From Agrococcus jenensis (GTDB lineage: Bacteria; Actinomycetota; Actinomycetes; Actinomycetales; Microbacteriaceae): DNA of 64,000 bases. The notes under the pieces are model-generated. The model was given only the letters and a program-made list of their open reading frames with translations. It did no database searches and had not been told where the DNA came from. Of the stretch, positions 1 through 7,892 are shown piece after piece. The first letter of the stretch is position 1. Each line of letters begins with the position of its first letter. The DNA is taken from the NCBI RefSeq assembly GCF_003752465.1, contig NZ_RKHJ01000001.1, positions 2,604,001-2,668,000 on the forward strand, given 5' to 3'. Both the position numbers and the translations under genes were made by a program.

Positions 1-1
1 C

Positions 2-442
2 TCGGCCGAGCAGATCCGACGCATCGTCGAGGCCGGCATCCCGGTCATGGCGCACATCGGCTACACGCCGCAGTCGGAGCACGGGCTCGGCGGGCACGTG
101 ATCCAGGCGCGCGGCGACGCCGGCGTCGAGCAGCTGCTGCGCGACGCGCGCGCGGTCGAGGACGCGGGCGCCTTCGCGGTCGTGCTCGAGATGGTGCCCT
201 CGGAGTCGGCGCGACAGGTGACCGAGGCGCTCTCGATCCCCACCATCTCGGTCGGCGCCGGCCCGCACTGCGACGGCCAGCTGCTCGTCTGGAGCGACTG
301 GGCCGGCTTCACGAGCGGCCGCATCCCGAAGTTCGTCAAGCAGTACGCGCAGCTCGCCCAGACGCTCGAGGATGCCGCGGTGTCGTTCCGCGAGGACGTC
401 TCCTCTGGCGCCTACCCGGCGCGCGAGCACGAGTACGAGTAG
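2..442 (+). CDS. panB: 3-methyl-2-oxobutanoate hydroxymethyltransferase, C-terminal part
   Basis: Ketopantoate hydroxymethyltransferase, a cytosolic enzyme that makes ketopantoate for pantothenate and coenzyme A. Only the last 146 codons lie in the window; the frame is open back to base 2, so the gene starts upstream. PanB landmarks visible are the AHIGYTPQ stretch, the segment LEMVPSE carrying the conserved glutamate, and the run [12 protein letters not shown] followed by DWAGF. The stop codon is followed 7 bases later by the probable GTG start of a DUF1697 gene, so the two may be cotranscribed. The family assignment is secure; the N-terminal metal-binding half cannot be seen here. Confidence 0.93.
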   Translation, partial: SAEQIRRIVEAGIPVMAHIGYTPQSEHGLGGHVIQARGDAGVEQLLRDARAVEDAGAFAVVLEMVPSESARQVTEALSIPTISVGAGPHCDGQLLVWSDWAGFTSGRIPKFVKQYAQLAQTLEDAAVSFREDVSSGAYPAREHEYE

Positions 443-449
443 CCACCCC

Positions 450-959
450 GTGCGCGTCGCCCTGCTGCTCCGCGGCGTCAACGTCGGCGGTGTCACCGTG
501 CGCTCGGCCGACCTCCGCGCGCTGCTCGCGGACGCGGGGCTCGGTGACGTCGCGACCGTGCTGGCGAGCGGCAACGCGGTCGTGACCGCCGGAAGCGCCG
601 CCACGGCGGCGACGACGGCCGAGGCGGCGCTCGAGGCCCGCTACGGGCGTCGGATCCGCGTGCTCGGGATCGAGGTCGACGCGCTGCAGCGGATCGTCGA
701 CGCGTATCCGCACGGCGAGGACGACGAGCACACACCGTACGTGGTGTTCGAGCTCGAGCCCGGGATCGCGGAGGAGCTCGCCGCGCTCGACCCCGGCGAG
801 GGCGAGTCGATCGCCGCGGGCGCGGGCGTCGTGCACTGGGCGAACCCGAAGGGCACCACGCTCACGAGCCCGTTCGCGAAGGCGCTCGAGCGCACTGCGA
901 AGGACCGGGTCACGACGCGCAACGTGCGCACGCTCCGCAAGGTCATCGCCGCCGCCTGA
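450..959 (+). CDS. DUF1697 family protein
   Basis: A 169-residue protein of the DUF1697 family, recognised from its opening VALLLRGVNVGG, the following DLRALLADAGLGDVATVLASGN and the late segment VHWANPKG. The biochemical role of the family is not established as far as I know. An in-frame ATG exists at 372 inside panB, but homology begins at the GTG at 450, so I chose that. No strong ribosome-binding site precedes it, consistent with coupling to panB seven bases upstream. It converges on the small gene at 1052-1267, with a strong hairpin in between. Family call is confident, function unknown. Confidence 0.8.
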   Translation: MRVALLLRGVNVGGVTVRSADLRALLADAGLGDVATVLASGNAVVTAGSAATAATTAEAALEARYGRRIRVLGIEVDALQRIVDAYPHGEDDEHTPYVVFELEPGIAEELAALDPGEGESIAAGAGVVHWANPKGTTLTSPFAKALERTAKDRVTTRNVRTLRKVIAAA

Positions 960-997
960 GCCATCGTGTGGTGCAGCAGGAGCACAGACGCGTCGAC

Positions 998-1057
998 GGG
1001 TAGCAGTCCGCGCGAGCGGTAGCCGCGCGCCACTACCTCTCGCGCGGCGCGCTACCC
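998..1057. terminator. Nested hairpin between convergent genes
   Basis: An outer perfect 7-bp pair (GGGTAGC at 998-1004 with GCTACCC at 1051-1057) encloses an inner perfect 9-bp pair (CCGCGCGAG at 1008-1016 with CTCGCGCGG at 1039-1047), with 3-base internal loops. It lies between the stop of the DUF1697 gene (+) and the stop of the small gene (-), whose TAG falls inside the right arm. It could terminate both transcripts; no U-tract is present on either side, so the termination role is inferred. Confidence 0.45.
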
Positions 1058-1267
1058 CTCGTCGTCGCGGGGCTTCGCGCCGCTGCCCCACGAGTCGGCG
1101 GCCGCCTCCTCCGCCGCCCACTGCTGCGAGCGCTGCTTGATGATCTCCGGTGCGCGCGCTGCCTCCTCGCGCGACGTGAACGGTCCTGCCCGGTCGTAGC
1201 CCGGCGAGACCATGCCCTCCTCGACGACACCCGTCTCGAGGTTGTACCAGTACTCAGCGGCGTTCAT
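1052..1267 (-). CDS. Small conserved actinobacterial protein (SPOR-like, unknown function)
   Basis: A 71-residue protein beginning MNAAEYWYNLETG. Short proteins of this kind, with a W-Y-N-x-x-T-G-x-V-E-x-G core, an ATREEAARAPEI-like middle and an acidic tail, are widespread in Actinobacteria and are often labelled SPOR-domain-like; the function is not known to me. A GTG 18 bases further out would add six residues, but a TACGCT box lies exactly seven bases before the ATG at 1267, which points to a leaderless transcript starting there. It is monocistronic and convergent with the DUF1697 gene. Confidence 0.75.
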   Translation of the reverse strand: MNAAEYWYNLETGVVEEGMVSPGYDRAGPFTSREEAARAPEIIKQRSQQWAAEEAAADSWGSGAKPRDDEG

Positions 1268-1330
1268 GGGGCCGAGCGTAGCCACGTCGGCTCCGCGACT
1301 CCAGGGAGCCGGATGCGAGGACGCTCGGCG

Positions 1331-3196
1331 TCAGTCGTCGTCGCCGCGCGCCGAGCGCTCGGCCGCCTGCACCGTGATCGCCGCCTGCGCGAGCGCGAGG
1401 TGGCTGAGCGCCTGCGGCAGGTTGCCGAGGAAGGCGCCGGTCTCGGGCTCGAGCATCTCCGAGAGCAGTCCCACGTCGTTCGGCGCCTCGGTCAGCAGCG
1501 CCTCCATGCGCTCGCGCGCCTGGTCGACCTGCCCGCACAGCGCGCGGGCGGCGACCATCCAGAACGAGCAGGCGACGAACGACGACTCCTCGCGCTCGGC
1601 GCCCGACCAGCGCGCGAGGTGCGGGCCCTGCCCGAGCTCCGCGTCGAGCGCGTCGAGCGTGCGCCGCATCCGGTCGCCGCGGTCGAAGCCGCTGATCGCG
1701 TGCAGCAGGATCGAGGCGTCGAGCTCGTCGGTGTCCGGGTGCCAGACGTACGCCCCGCGCTCCTCGGACCAGCAGTGCTCCTCGACCCACGCGCGGATCG
1801 CGTCGGCCTCGAAGCGCCAGCGATCCGCATCGCCGGGGATCTGGCCGATGTCGGCGAGGTGCGCCGCCTGCTGCAGGGCGTGCCAGCAGCCGAGCTTCGA
1901 CGTCGTGTAGTGCCGGTGGTCGGGCAGCTCCCACATGGCGGCGTCGACGCGCCGCCAGCGATCGGCCGCGAGGTCGGCGATCTCGGTCAGCAGCCGGCCG
2001 GTGGGCGCGTCGAGCACGTTCCCCGCGTCGACGTACATCGCGACGATGCTGAAGATGTCGCCGTAGACGCCGAGCTGCAGCTGGCCGGCCGCGCGGTTGC
2101 CGGTCACGACCGGCTGCGCGCCGCGCCAGCCGTGCACGTCGTGCTCGTCGACGTCGTCGCCCGGCACGCGGCCGTCGAGCCCGTGGAGCACGGCCGTCTC
2201 GCTGTGATCCTTGAGGAGCCGCAGCATCCACGTCATCGCGCCGTGCACCTCCTCGCTCACGCCGAGCTGCAGCAGCACGCCGAGCGAGTAGGCGGTGTCG
2301 CGGATCCAGGAGTACCGGTAGTCCCAGCCCTTCCGCACGGTCAGCGACTCCGGGAGCGACGTGGTCGCGGCGGCCGTGATCCCACCGGTCGGCGCGTAGA
2401 TGAGCTGCTTGAGCACGAGCGCGCTGCGGTGCACCGCCTCGGGCCACGGTCCGTCGTAGGCGCACGACTCCGTCCAGCGCCGCCAGGCGTCGATCGTGCG
2501 GTCGATGCCCGCGTCCATCGCGGCGGGATCCGGCAGCAGGAGCGGCTCCGAGTCGGTCGCGACGAAGCCGAGCAGGTGCCGCGACCCGGGCGAGGTGCGG
2601 AAGCGCGCGACCATGCCGCGCGCGTCGACCTCGACGTCGGCGGCGTGCAGGGTGCGCGGGGCGAGCGTCAGCCCGCCGATCCGCAGCACGGTGCCGTGCA
2701 CGGTCTCGCTCGCCCACGGCGACGCGGTGCCGAGCATCGTGCCGGGGGCGATCTCGCCGCGCAGCTCGACCTCGCCCTCGACGCCGTCGATGCGGCGGGC
2801 GAGCTCGCACCACGGCAGCCGCCCGGCCATGCCGGTGTTGAGCGAGTCGGTGATGCGGACGACGCCGGCATCGGTCGTGAAGGTGGTCTCGAGCACGTTC
2901 CCGCCCTCGAGGTAGCGCCGCTCGACCCGGTGGGCGTCGAGCGGCGCGAGCGCGACGCGGCCGCCCCGCTCCGCGTCGAGCAGCGCGGCGAAGGCGGGCA
3001 TCGCGTCGACCGCCGGCAGCGGCAGCCAGTCGATGCTGCCGTCCCGCGCCACGAGCGCGATCGTGCGGCCGTCGCCGATCGACGCGTACGTGCGCAGGTC
3101 GGCGTAGCCGTCGGCGTCGCGCTCGTCGAGCGGCCCCGGGACCGGTGCACCGCCCTGCCAGCGCAGGGCGGTGCCGATCCCGGCCGGCCCGATCAC
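1331..3196 (-). CDS. Glycoside hydrolase family 15 protein (trehalase/glucoamylase-like)
   Basis: A 621-residue GH15 enzyme. The N-terminal beta-rich region (residues 30-280) starts with the familiar YASIGDGRTIALVARDGSIDWLPLP stretch, and the (alpha/alpha)6 catalytic barrel opens with the signature WDYRYSWIRD at residues 291-300. In Actinobacteria such proteins hydrolyse trehalose or other alpha-glucosides; the exact substrate cannot be decided from sequence. No signal peptide is visible, so it is probably cytoplasmic. The start is a GTG at 3196 that overlaps the stop of the upstream SDR gene by four bases (GTGA), implying translational coupling. Coupling to a stress-type SDR suggests a role in compatible-solute or stress metabolism, which is inference. 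Confidence 0.88.
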   Translation of the reverse strand: MIGPAGIGTALRWQGGAPVPGPLDERDADGYADLRTYASIGDGRTIALVARDGSIDWLPLPAVDAMPAFAALLDAERGGRVALAPLDAHRVERRYLEGGNVLETTFTTDAGVVRITDSLNTGMAGRLPWCELARRIDGVEGEVELRGEIAPGTMLGTASPWASETVHGTVLRIGGLTLAPRTLHAADVEVDARGMVARFRTSPGSRHLLGFVATDSEPLLLPDPAAMDAGIDRTIDAWRRWTESCAYDGPWPEAVHRSALVLKQLIYAPTGGITAAATTSLPESLTVRKGWDYRYSWIRDTAYSLGVLLQLGVSEEVHGAMTWMLRLLKDHSETAVLHGLDGRVPGDDVDEHDVHGWRGAQPVVTGNRAAGQLQLGVYGDIFSIVAMYVDAGNVLDAPTGRLLTEIADLAADRWRRVDAAMWELPDHRHYTTSKLGCWHALQQAAHLADIGQIPGDADRWRFEADAIRAWVEEHCWSEERGAYVWHPDTDELDASILLHAISGFDRGDRMRRTLDALDAELGQGPHLARWSGAEREESSFVACSFWMVAARALCGQVDQARERMEALLTEAPNDVGLLSEMLEPETGAFLGNLPQALSHLALAQAAITVQAAERSARGDDD

Positions 3197-4086
3197 GGCG
3201 TGGGCATCCCGCCGTTGACGTGGAGCGTCTCGCCCACGACGTAGCTCGACTCGCCCGAGGCGAGGAACACGAACGCGGGGGCAAGCTCTGCGGGCTGCCC
3301 GGCGCGGCCGAGCGGCGTCTGCTGGCCGAACTCCGGCAGCACGTCGGTCGGCTGGCCGCCGGCCGTCTGCAGCGGCGTCCACACCGGTCCGGGCGCGACC
3401 ACGTTGACGCGGATGCCGCGCGGCGCGAGCTGCTGCGAGAGCGCCTTGCTCATCGTGTTCATCGCGGCCTTCGTCGTCGCGTAGTCGACGAGGTTCTCGG
3501 AGGGCTGGTACGCCTGGATCGACGAGGTCGCGATGATCGTCGAGCCGGGCGGCATGTGCGGGACGGCATCCTTCGCGAGCCAGAAGAAGGCGTAGACGTT
3601 GGTCTTGAACGTCTCGTCGAACGCCTCGTCGGTGAGGTCCTCCAGGCGGTCGACGTACTGCTGCTTGCCGCCGTTCGAGACCAGGATGTCGAGGCCTCCG
3701 AGCCGCTCGACGGTCGTCTGGACGAGCTGCGCGCAGTAGGCGCGGTCGGTGAGGTCGCCGGGGATCGCGACGGCGGTCCTGCCTGCCTCCTCGATGAGCG
3801 CGACGATGCGCTGCGCGTCGCTCTCCTCCTCGGGCAGGTACGAGATCGCGACGTCGGCACCCTCGCGGGCGAAGGCGATCGCGGTGGCGGCGCCGATGCC
3901 GGAGTCGCCGCCGGTGATGAGGGCCTTGCGCCCCTCGAGGCGGCCGGTGCCGCGGTAGCTCTCCTCGCCGAGGTCGGCGCGGTCGCGCATCCCGGAGTCG
4001 AGCCCCGGGCCGTCCTGCGAGACGGGCTTCGTGTCGATGTCGGCGTAGCGGGCGGTCGGGTCGGTGAACGTGTACTGATCAGCCAT
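3193..4086 (-). CDS. SDR family oxidoreductase (YghA/general-stress type)
   Basis: A 297-residue short-chain dehydrogenase with the roughly 50-residue N-terminal extension typical of the YghA/GSP39 branch. The nucleotide-binding motif TGGDSGIG is at residues 58-65, the NxG-type segment reads VSNGG, and the catalytic pair is in VDYATTK. Members reduce aldehydes or ketones with NAD(P)H and are often induced by general stress; the physiological substrate is unknown. A TAGCCT box six bases before the ATG at 4086 indicates a leaderless start, and map is divergently transcribed from the same 100-bp spacer. It heads a two-gene unit with the GH15 gene. Confidence 0.88.
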   Translation of the reverse strand: MADQYTFTDPTARYADIDTKPVSQDGPGLDSGMRDRADLGEESYRGTGRLEGRKALITGGDSGIGAATAIAFAREGADVAISYLPEEESDAQRIVALIEEAGRTAVAIPGDLTDRAYCAQLVQTTVERLGGLDILVSNGGKQQYVDRLEDLTDEAFDETFKTNVYAFFWLAKDAVPHMPPGSTIIATSSIQAYQPSENLVDYATTKAAMNTMSKALSQQLAPRGIRVNVVAPGPVWTPLQTAGGQPTDVLPEFGQQTPLGRAGQPAELAPAFVFLASGESSYVVGETLHVNGGMPTP

Positions 4087-4187
4087 GCGTCGAGGCTACG
4101 GATGTCCCCCATCGGCACCCTGAGCGCGCGTCCAGGGTCGACCCCGCCCGCGAGGGCGCCGAGCGTCGCCCTCCTAGGATGGAGCGC

Positions 4188-5057
4188 ATGCCGAAGGACG
4201 CCAGTGGTCACCTCATCCCCGGCCGCATCGGCCCGGAGCGACGGGTCGACCCGGCGATCGCACGGCCCGAGTACGTCGGGCGCCCGGCACCGGCGAAGCA
4301 CGTCGGCGGCGACGCGTACGACGACGAGACGATCGAGCGCATCCGCCGCGCCGGCACGATCGCGGCCGACGCGATCGCCGCTGTCGGCGCCGCCGCGCAG
4401 GCGGGGGTGACGACCGACGAGCTCGACCGGATCGGCCACGAGTACGTCACCGGCCACGGCGCCTACCCCTCGACGCTCGGCTACCGCGGCTACCGCAAGT
4501 CGATCTGCTCGAGCGTCAACGAGGTGATCTGCCACGGCATCCCGGACGACACCGAGCTCGAGCCGGGCGACATCGTGAACATCGACATCACCGCCTACCT
4601 CGACGGCGTGCACGGCGACTCGAACCGCACGTTCATCGTCGGCGAGGCCACGCCCGAGGTCGCGCAGCTCGTCGAGCGCACCGAGGAGGCGCTGCGGCGC
4701 GGCATCCGAGCCGCGATGCCCGGCCGCCGCGTCAACGTCATCGGCCGCGCGATCGAGATGTACGCGAAGCGCTTCGGGTACGGGGTCGTGCGCGACTTCA
4801 CGGGCCACGGCGTCGGCACGTCGTTCCACTCCGGGCTGATCATCCCTCACTACGACACCGACCGCTACGACACCGAGATCGTGCCCGGCATGGTCTTCAC
4901 GATCGAGCCGATGCTGACGCTCGGCACGCACGAGTGGGAGGGCTGGGACGACGACTGGACGGTCGTCACGCGCGATCGGTCCATCACCGCGCAGTTCGAG
5001 CACACCATCGTGGTGCGCGAGTCCGGCGCCGAGATCCTCACCCTGCCGTCCGCCTGA
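4188..5057 (+). CDS. map: Type I methionine aminopeptidase
   Basis: Removes the initiator methionine from nascent proteins, acting downstream of peptide deformylase. It has the actinobacterial N-terminal extension (about 40 residues, RPEYVGRP) before the pita-bread domain. Metal ligands are visible in NIDITAYLDGVHGDSNRTF (two Asp), GHGVGTSFH (His), FTIEPML (Glu) and FEHT (Glu); the substrate-binding His is in CHGIPDD. I chose the ATG at 4188 over one nine bases upstream because a TAGGAT box ends exactly seven bases before it, the leaderless pattern seen at many genes here. Divergent from the SDR gene. Confidence 0.95.
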   Translation: MPKDASGHLIPGRIGPERRVDPAIARPEYVGRPAPAKHVGGDAYDDETIERIRRAGTIAADAIAAVGAAAQAGVTTDELDRIGHEYVTGHGAYPSTLGYRGYRKSICSSVNEVICHGIPDDTELEPGDIVNIDITAYLDGVHGDSNRTFIVGEATPEVAQLVERTEEALRRGIRAAMPGRRVNVIGRAIEMYAKRFGYGVVRDFTGHGVGTSFHSGLIIPHYDTDRYDTEIVPGMVFTIEPMLTLGTHEWEGWDDDWTVVTRDRSITAQFEHTIVVRESGAEILTLPSA

Positions 5058-5112
5058 CCGGCTCGCGCGTGGAGGCCCGCTCCACGGCAGGATCCGTGGC
5101 AGGATGCGAGCC

Positions 5113-5868
5113 GTGACCAAGTCGAAGCACCAGGCCGTCGGCGTCGACATCGGCGGGACGGGCGTCAAGGCCGCCCTCGTCGATGTGAGGACGGGCGAGC
5201 TCCTCAGCGACCGCGTCAAGCTGCCGACGCCCGAGGGCGGCGAGCCCGACGCGATCCGCGATGCGGTCGTCGAGCTCGTCGAGCGGCTCGAGGCGCCCGA
5301 GGGGACGCCGATCGGCGTGACGTTCCCCGCGATCGTGCGCCATGGCCGCACGATGAGCGCCGCGAACGTCTCGAAGGCGTGGATCGGGCTCGAGGCTGAG
5401 CGGCTCTTCGAGCAGGCGCTCGGCCGCGACATCCACTTCGTCAACGACGCGGATGCGGCCGGCTTCGCCGAGGACCACTACGGCGCCGCGAAGGACGCGG
5501 CCGGCCTCGTCATCATGACGACGCTCGGCACGGGCATCGGCGGGGCGTTCATCTACAACGGCGTCCTCATCCCCAACGCCGAGCTCGGGCACCTCGAGAT
5601 CGACGGCCACGACGCGGAGTCGCGCGCCTCGAACCGTGCGCGCGAGCGCGAGGAGCTCAGCTGGGAGGCGTGGGCCGAGCGGCTGCAGCGGTACTACACG
5701 CACCTCGAGTTCCTCTTCTCCCCCGACCTCTTCGTCGTCGGCGGCGGCGTCTCGAAGTCGTCGGAGCTCTTCCTGCCGCTCCTCACGCTCGACACGCCCA
5801 TCGTGCCCGCGAAGCTGCGCAACAACGCCGGCATCATCGGCGCCGCGGCGCTCGCCCGCGGCGTCTGA
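5113..5868 (+). CDS. ppgK: Polyphosphate glucokinase
   Basis: Strictly polyphosphate-dependent (often also ATP-dependent) glucokinase of the ROK family, characteristic of Actinobacteria. The N-terminal phosphate-binding loop GVDIGGTGVKAA, the central LGTGIGGAF and the C-terminal NNAGIIGAAALA are all present, and the length of 251 residues is normal. The GTG at 5113 matches usual PpgK N-termini and lies seven bases below a CAGGAT box; an ATG at 5104 is the alternative. It follows map by 55 bases and is followed by a dispersed hairpin element that may end the transcript. Confidence 0.92.
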   Translation: MTKSKHQAVGVDIGGTGVKAALVDVRTGELLSDRVKLPTPEGGEPDAIRDAVVELVERLEAPEGTPIGVTFPAIVRHGRTMSAANVSKAWIGLEAERLFEQALGRDIHFVNDADAAGFAEDHYGAAKDAAGLVIMTTLGTGIGGAFIYNGVLIPNAELGHLEIDGHDAESRASNRAREREELSWEAWAERLQRYYTHLEFLFSPDLFVVGGGVSKSSELFLPLLTLDTPIVPAKLRNNAGIIGAAALARGV

Positions 5869-5925
5869 CCTCGGGCGGCGCTCGTCGCCGCCCTCCGCCT
5901 CGAGCGGCGGTTCCACCGTCGAGCT

Positions 5926-5980
5926 TCCCTGAACTGCGGGGTTGAGCGGCGCAAACCCGAAGTTCGGGGAAGTTCGGCGT
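5926..5980. repeat. Dispersed hairpin element, copy 1 (GAACTTCCC family)
   Basis: An imperfect inverted repeat just after ppgK: the left arm reads CGAGCTTCCCTGAACT and the right arm is the complement of CGAACTTCCCCGAACTT, with G-rich inner ends. A second, very similar element lies at 45487-45550 between two unrelated convergent genes, so this is a mobile or repeatedly copied intergenic element rather than a gene-specific terminator. It could still act as a terminator or mRNA stabiliser for ppgK. The remaining 5981-6040 shows nothing recognisable. Confidence 0.6.
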
Positions 5981-6040
5981 GCCCTGCGGCGCTGCGATGG
6001 GCTGACGCGCGCTGAGGCGGGCCGGCCGCGTTCGGCCTTG

Positions 6041-6099
6041 GATCTGCGTTTGTGTTGGGATCTGTTGCTTTCTCTGCGTTGCGGCGCTACGGTGAAGGC
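6041..6099 (+). promoter_or_regulatory. Promoter and candidate operator of the fructose operon
   Basis: A -35-like TTGCTT at 6065-6070 and a -10 TACGGT at 6088-6093 are separated by 17 bases, and the GTG start at 6100 follows six bases later, giving a leaderless transcript. Upstream of and overlapping the -35 are two GATCTG hexamers (6041-6046 and 6059-6064) spaced 18 bases apart within an unusually T-rich stretch. DeoR-family sugar regulators commonly bind such direct repeats, so this is the likely site of autorepression by the adjacent regulator. The operator is inferred. Confidence 0.5.
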
Positions 6100-6897
6100 G
6101 TGGAAGCACCGATGCTCGCAACCCAGCGCCGTGACCAGATCGCCGCGCGGATCCAGCTCGACGGCCGCGTGCTCGTCGCCGGACTCGCTCGCGAGCTCGG
6201 CATCACGCCCGAGACCGTGCGCCGCGACCTCGACGCCCTCGAGCTCGCCGGTGTCGCACGGCGCGTGCACGGCGGGGCCGTCAGCGCCAGCCGATCGAGC
6301 CTCGTGGAGACCGCGGTGGCCGAGCGGCAGAGCACGAACACCGACGGCAAGCGCCGCATCGCGAGGCTCGCGTGCGAGCGGCTGCTCGCCTCCGGCGCCA
6401 CGAGCCTGCTGCTCGACGCCGGCACGACCACCGCAGCCCTCGCTGCCGAGCTCGTCGAGACGTGGCCCGGCGCCGGCGGCCCCAGGCTCGTCGTCGCCAC
6501 CCACTCCCCCGCGATCGCGCAGCTGCTCGCCGCCCACCCGTCGATCGAGGTGCACGCGATCGGTGGCCGCATCCGCGCCGTCACCGGCGCCGCAGTCGGC
6601 GCCCAGACCGTCCTCGCGATCGCGGCGCTCCGGCCCGACGTGGTGGTGCTCGGCACGAACGGGCTCGACGCGTCCGGCGCGACGACCCCCGACCCGGACG
6701 AGGCCGCCGTGAAGACCGCGATCGTCTCGGCGGGCCGCCGGGTGGCGGTGCTCGCCGACGCGACGAAGCTCGGCGAGGCCTCGCTGTGCCGGTTCGCGGC
6801 GCTCGAGCAGCTCGACGTGCTGCTCACCGACGGAGCCCCGGATGCTGCGCTCGCCGCAGCGCTCGACGACGCGGGCTGCGAGGTGCAGGTCGCATGA
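6100..6897 (+). CDS. DeoR family transcriptional regulator of the fructose operon
   Basis: A 265-residue DeoR/GlpR-type repressor. The N-terminal winged helix-turn-helix contains the family signature around LARELGITPETVRRDLDAL and GVARRVHGGAV; the C-terminal DeoR sensor domain carries LLLDAGTTT and VVLGTNGLD, which bind phosphorylated sugars in the family. Its position as first gene before fruK and fruA strongly suggests it senses fructose 1-phosphate (or a related ester) and represses its own operon. The GTG at 6100 is preferred because of the promoter six bases upstream; an ATG at 6112 is the alternative. Its TGA overlaps the fruK ATG by four bases. Confidence 0.88.
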   Translation: MEAPMLATQRRDQIAARIQLDGRVLVAGLARELGITPETVRRDLDALELAGVARRVHGGAVSASRSSLVETAVAERQSTNTDGKRRIARLACERLLASGATSLLLDAGTTTAALAAELVETWPGAGGPRLVVATHSPAIAQLLAAHPSIEVHAIGGRIRAVTGAAVGAQTVLAIAALRPDVVVLGTNGLDASGATTPDPDEAAVKTAIVSAGRRVAVLADATKLGEASLCRFAALEQLDVLLTDGAPDAALAAALDDAGCEVQVA

Positions 6898-7892
6898 TCC
6901 TCACGCTCACGCTCAACCCCTCCATCGACCGCACCGTCGAGCTCGGCGCCCGGCTCGAGCGCGGTGCCGTGCAGCGCACGAGCGCCGCGGCGTCCGAGGT
7001 GGCCGCCGGCAAGGGTGTCAACGTCACGCGCGTGCTCACCGCCGCGGGTGTGCCGTCCCGCGCGATCGTCGTGTCGCGCGAGGACGACCCGTTCGCCGCG
7101 CTGCTCGCGGCCGACGGCGTCGACGCCGTGCACGTGCCCGTCGAGGCGCCCGTGCGCACGAACCTCGCGCTCACCGAGCCCGACGGCACGACCACGAAGG
7201 TCAACGAGCCGGGCGCCGCCCTCGACGCACGTGCCATCGCAGCGGTGCTGGCCGCCGTGCGCGCGCACGCGGTCGACGCGGACTGGCTCGTCGTCGCCGG
7301 CTCGCTGCCGACGGGTGCGGCGCCGAGCCTCGTCGCCGACGTCGTGCTGGCCGCCCGCGAGGCGCGCCCCGGCATCCGCATCGCCGTCGACACATCGGGC
7401 GCACCGCTCGCCGCGGCGGTGACCGCGGGCGGCATCGACCTCGTCAAGCCCAACGACGAGGAGCTCGAGGAGCTGCTCGGCCTCGCGCACGGCGCGATCG
7501 ACGGCCCGGCCGCCGCGGCGACCGCCGCCGCCGCGCTCGTCGGGCGCGGCGTCGGCGCCGTGCTGCTCACCCTCGGCGGCGACGGTGCGATCCTCGCCGA
7601 CGCCCACGACCTGCTGCGCGCGACCCCGCCGCCCACGACCGTCCGATCGACCGTCGGCGCGGGCGACGCGAGCCTCGCCGGCTGGCTCATCGCCGAGCGC
7701 CGCGGCGCTGACGCCGCAGGCCGGCTGCGCCAGGCGGTCGCGCACGGCTCCGCCGCCGCCGCGATGCCGGGCACCGGCTTCCCCACGCCTGCTGACGCCG
7801 ACGCGACCCGCGTCCGCATCAGCACCCCCACGACCGCGGCATCCGCCGCCGCCACCCCCGCGGCCCCCGCCGCTGACACACAGGAGCACTGA
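6894..7892 (+). CDS. fruK: 1-phosphofructokinase
   Basis: PfkB-family kinase phosphorylating fructose 1-phosphate to fructose 1,6-bisphosphate, the step after PTS uptake. It opens with ILTLTLNPSIDRTVEL, has the family's AAGKGVNVTRVL near residue 40, the KPNDEELEELL segment, and the ATP/anion-hole motif STVGAGDASLAGWL with the catalytic Asp. The last 25 residues are Ala/Pro/Thr-rich and look like an unstructured tail. ATGA overlap with the regulator upstream and a one-base TGATG overlap with fruA downstream show tight coupling. At 332 residues it is slightly long because of that tail. Confidence 0.93.
   Translation: MILTLTLNPSIDRTVELGARLERGAVQRTSAAASEVAAGKGVNVTRVLTAAGVPSRAIVVSREDDPFAALLAADGVDAVHVPVEAPVRTNLALTEPDGTTTKVNEPGAALDARAIAAVLAAVRAHAVDADWLVVAGSLPTGAAPSLVADVVLAAREARPGIRIAVDTSGAPLAAAVTAGGIDLVKPNDEELEELLGLAHGAIDGPAAAATAAAALVGRGVGAVLLTLGGDGAILADAHDLLRATPPPTTVRSTVGAGDASLAGWLIAERRGADAAGRLRQAVAHGSAAAAMPGTGFPTPADADATRVRISTPTTAASAAATPAAPAADTQEH

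Noticed and set aside
1313..3244. Plus-strand frame of 643 codons opposite the GH15 gene
   Set aside because: Arg/Val-rich antisense shadow; the minus strand carries the GH15 signature.
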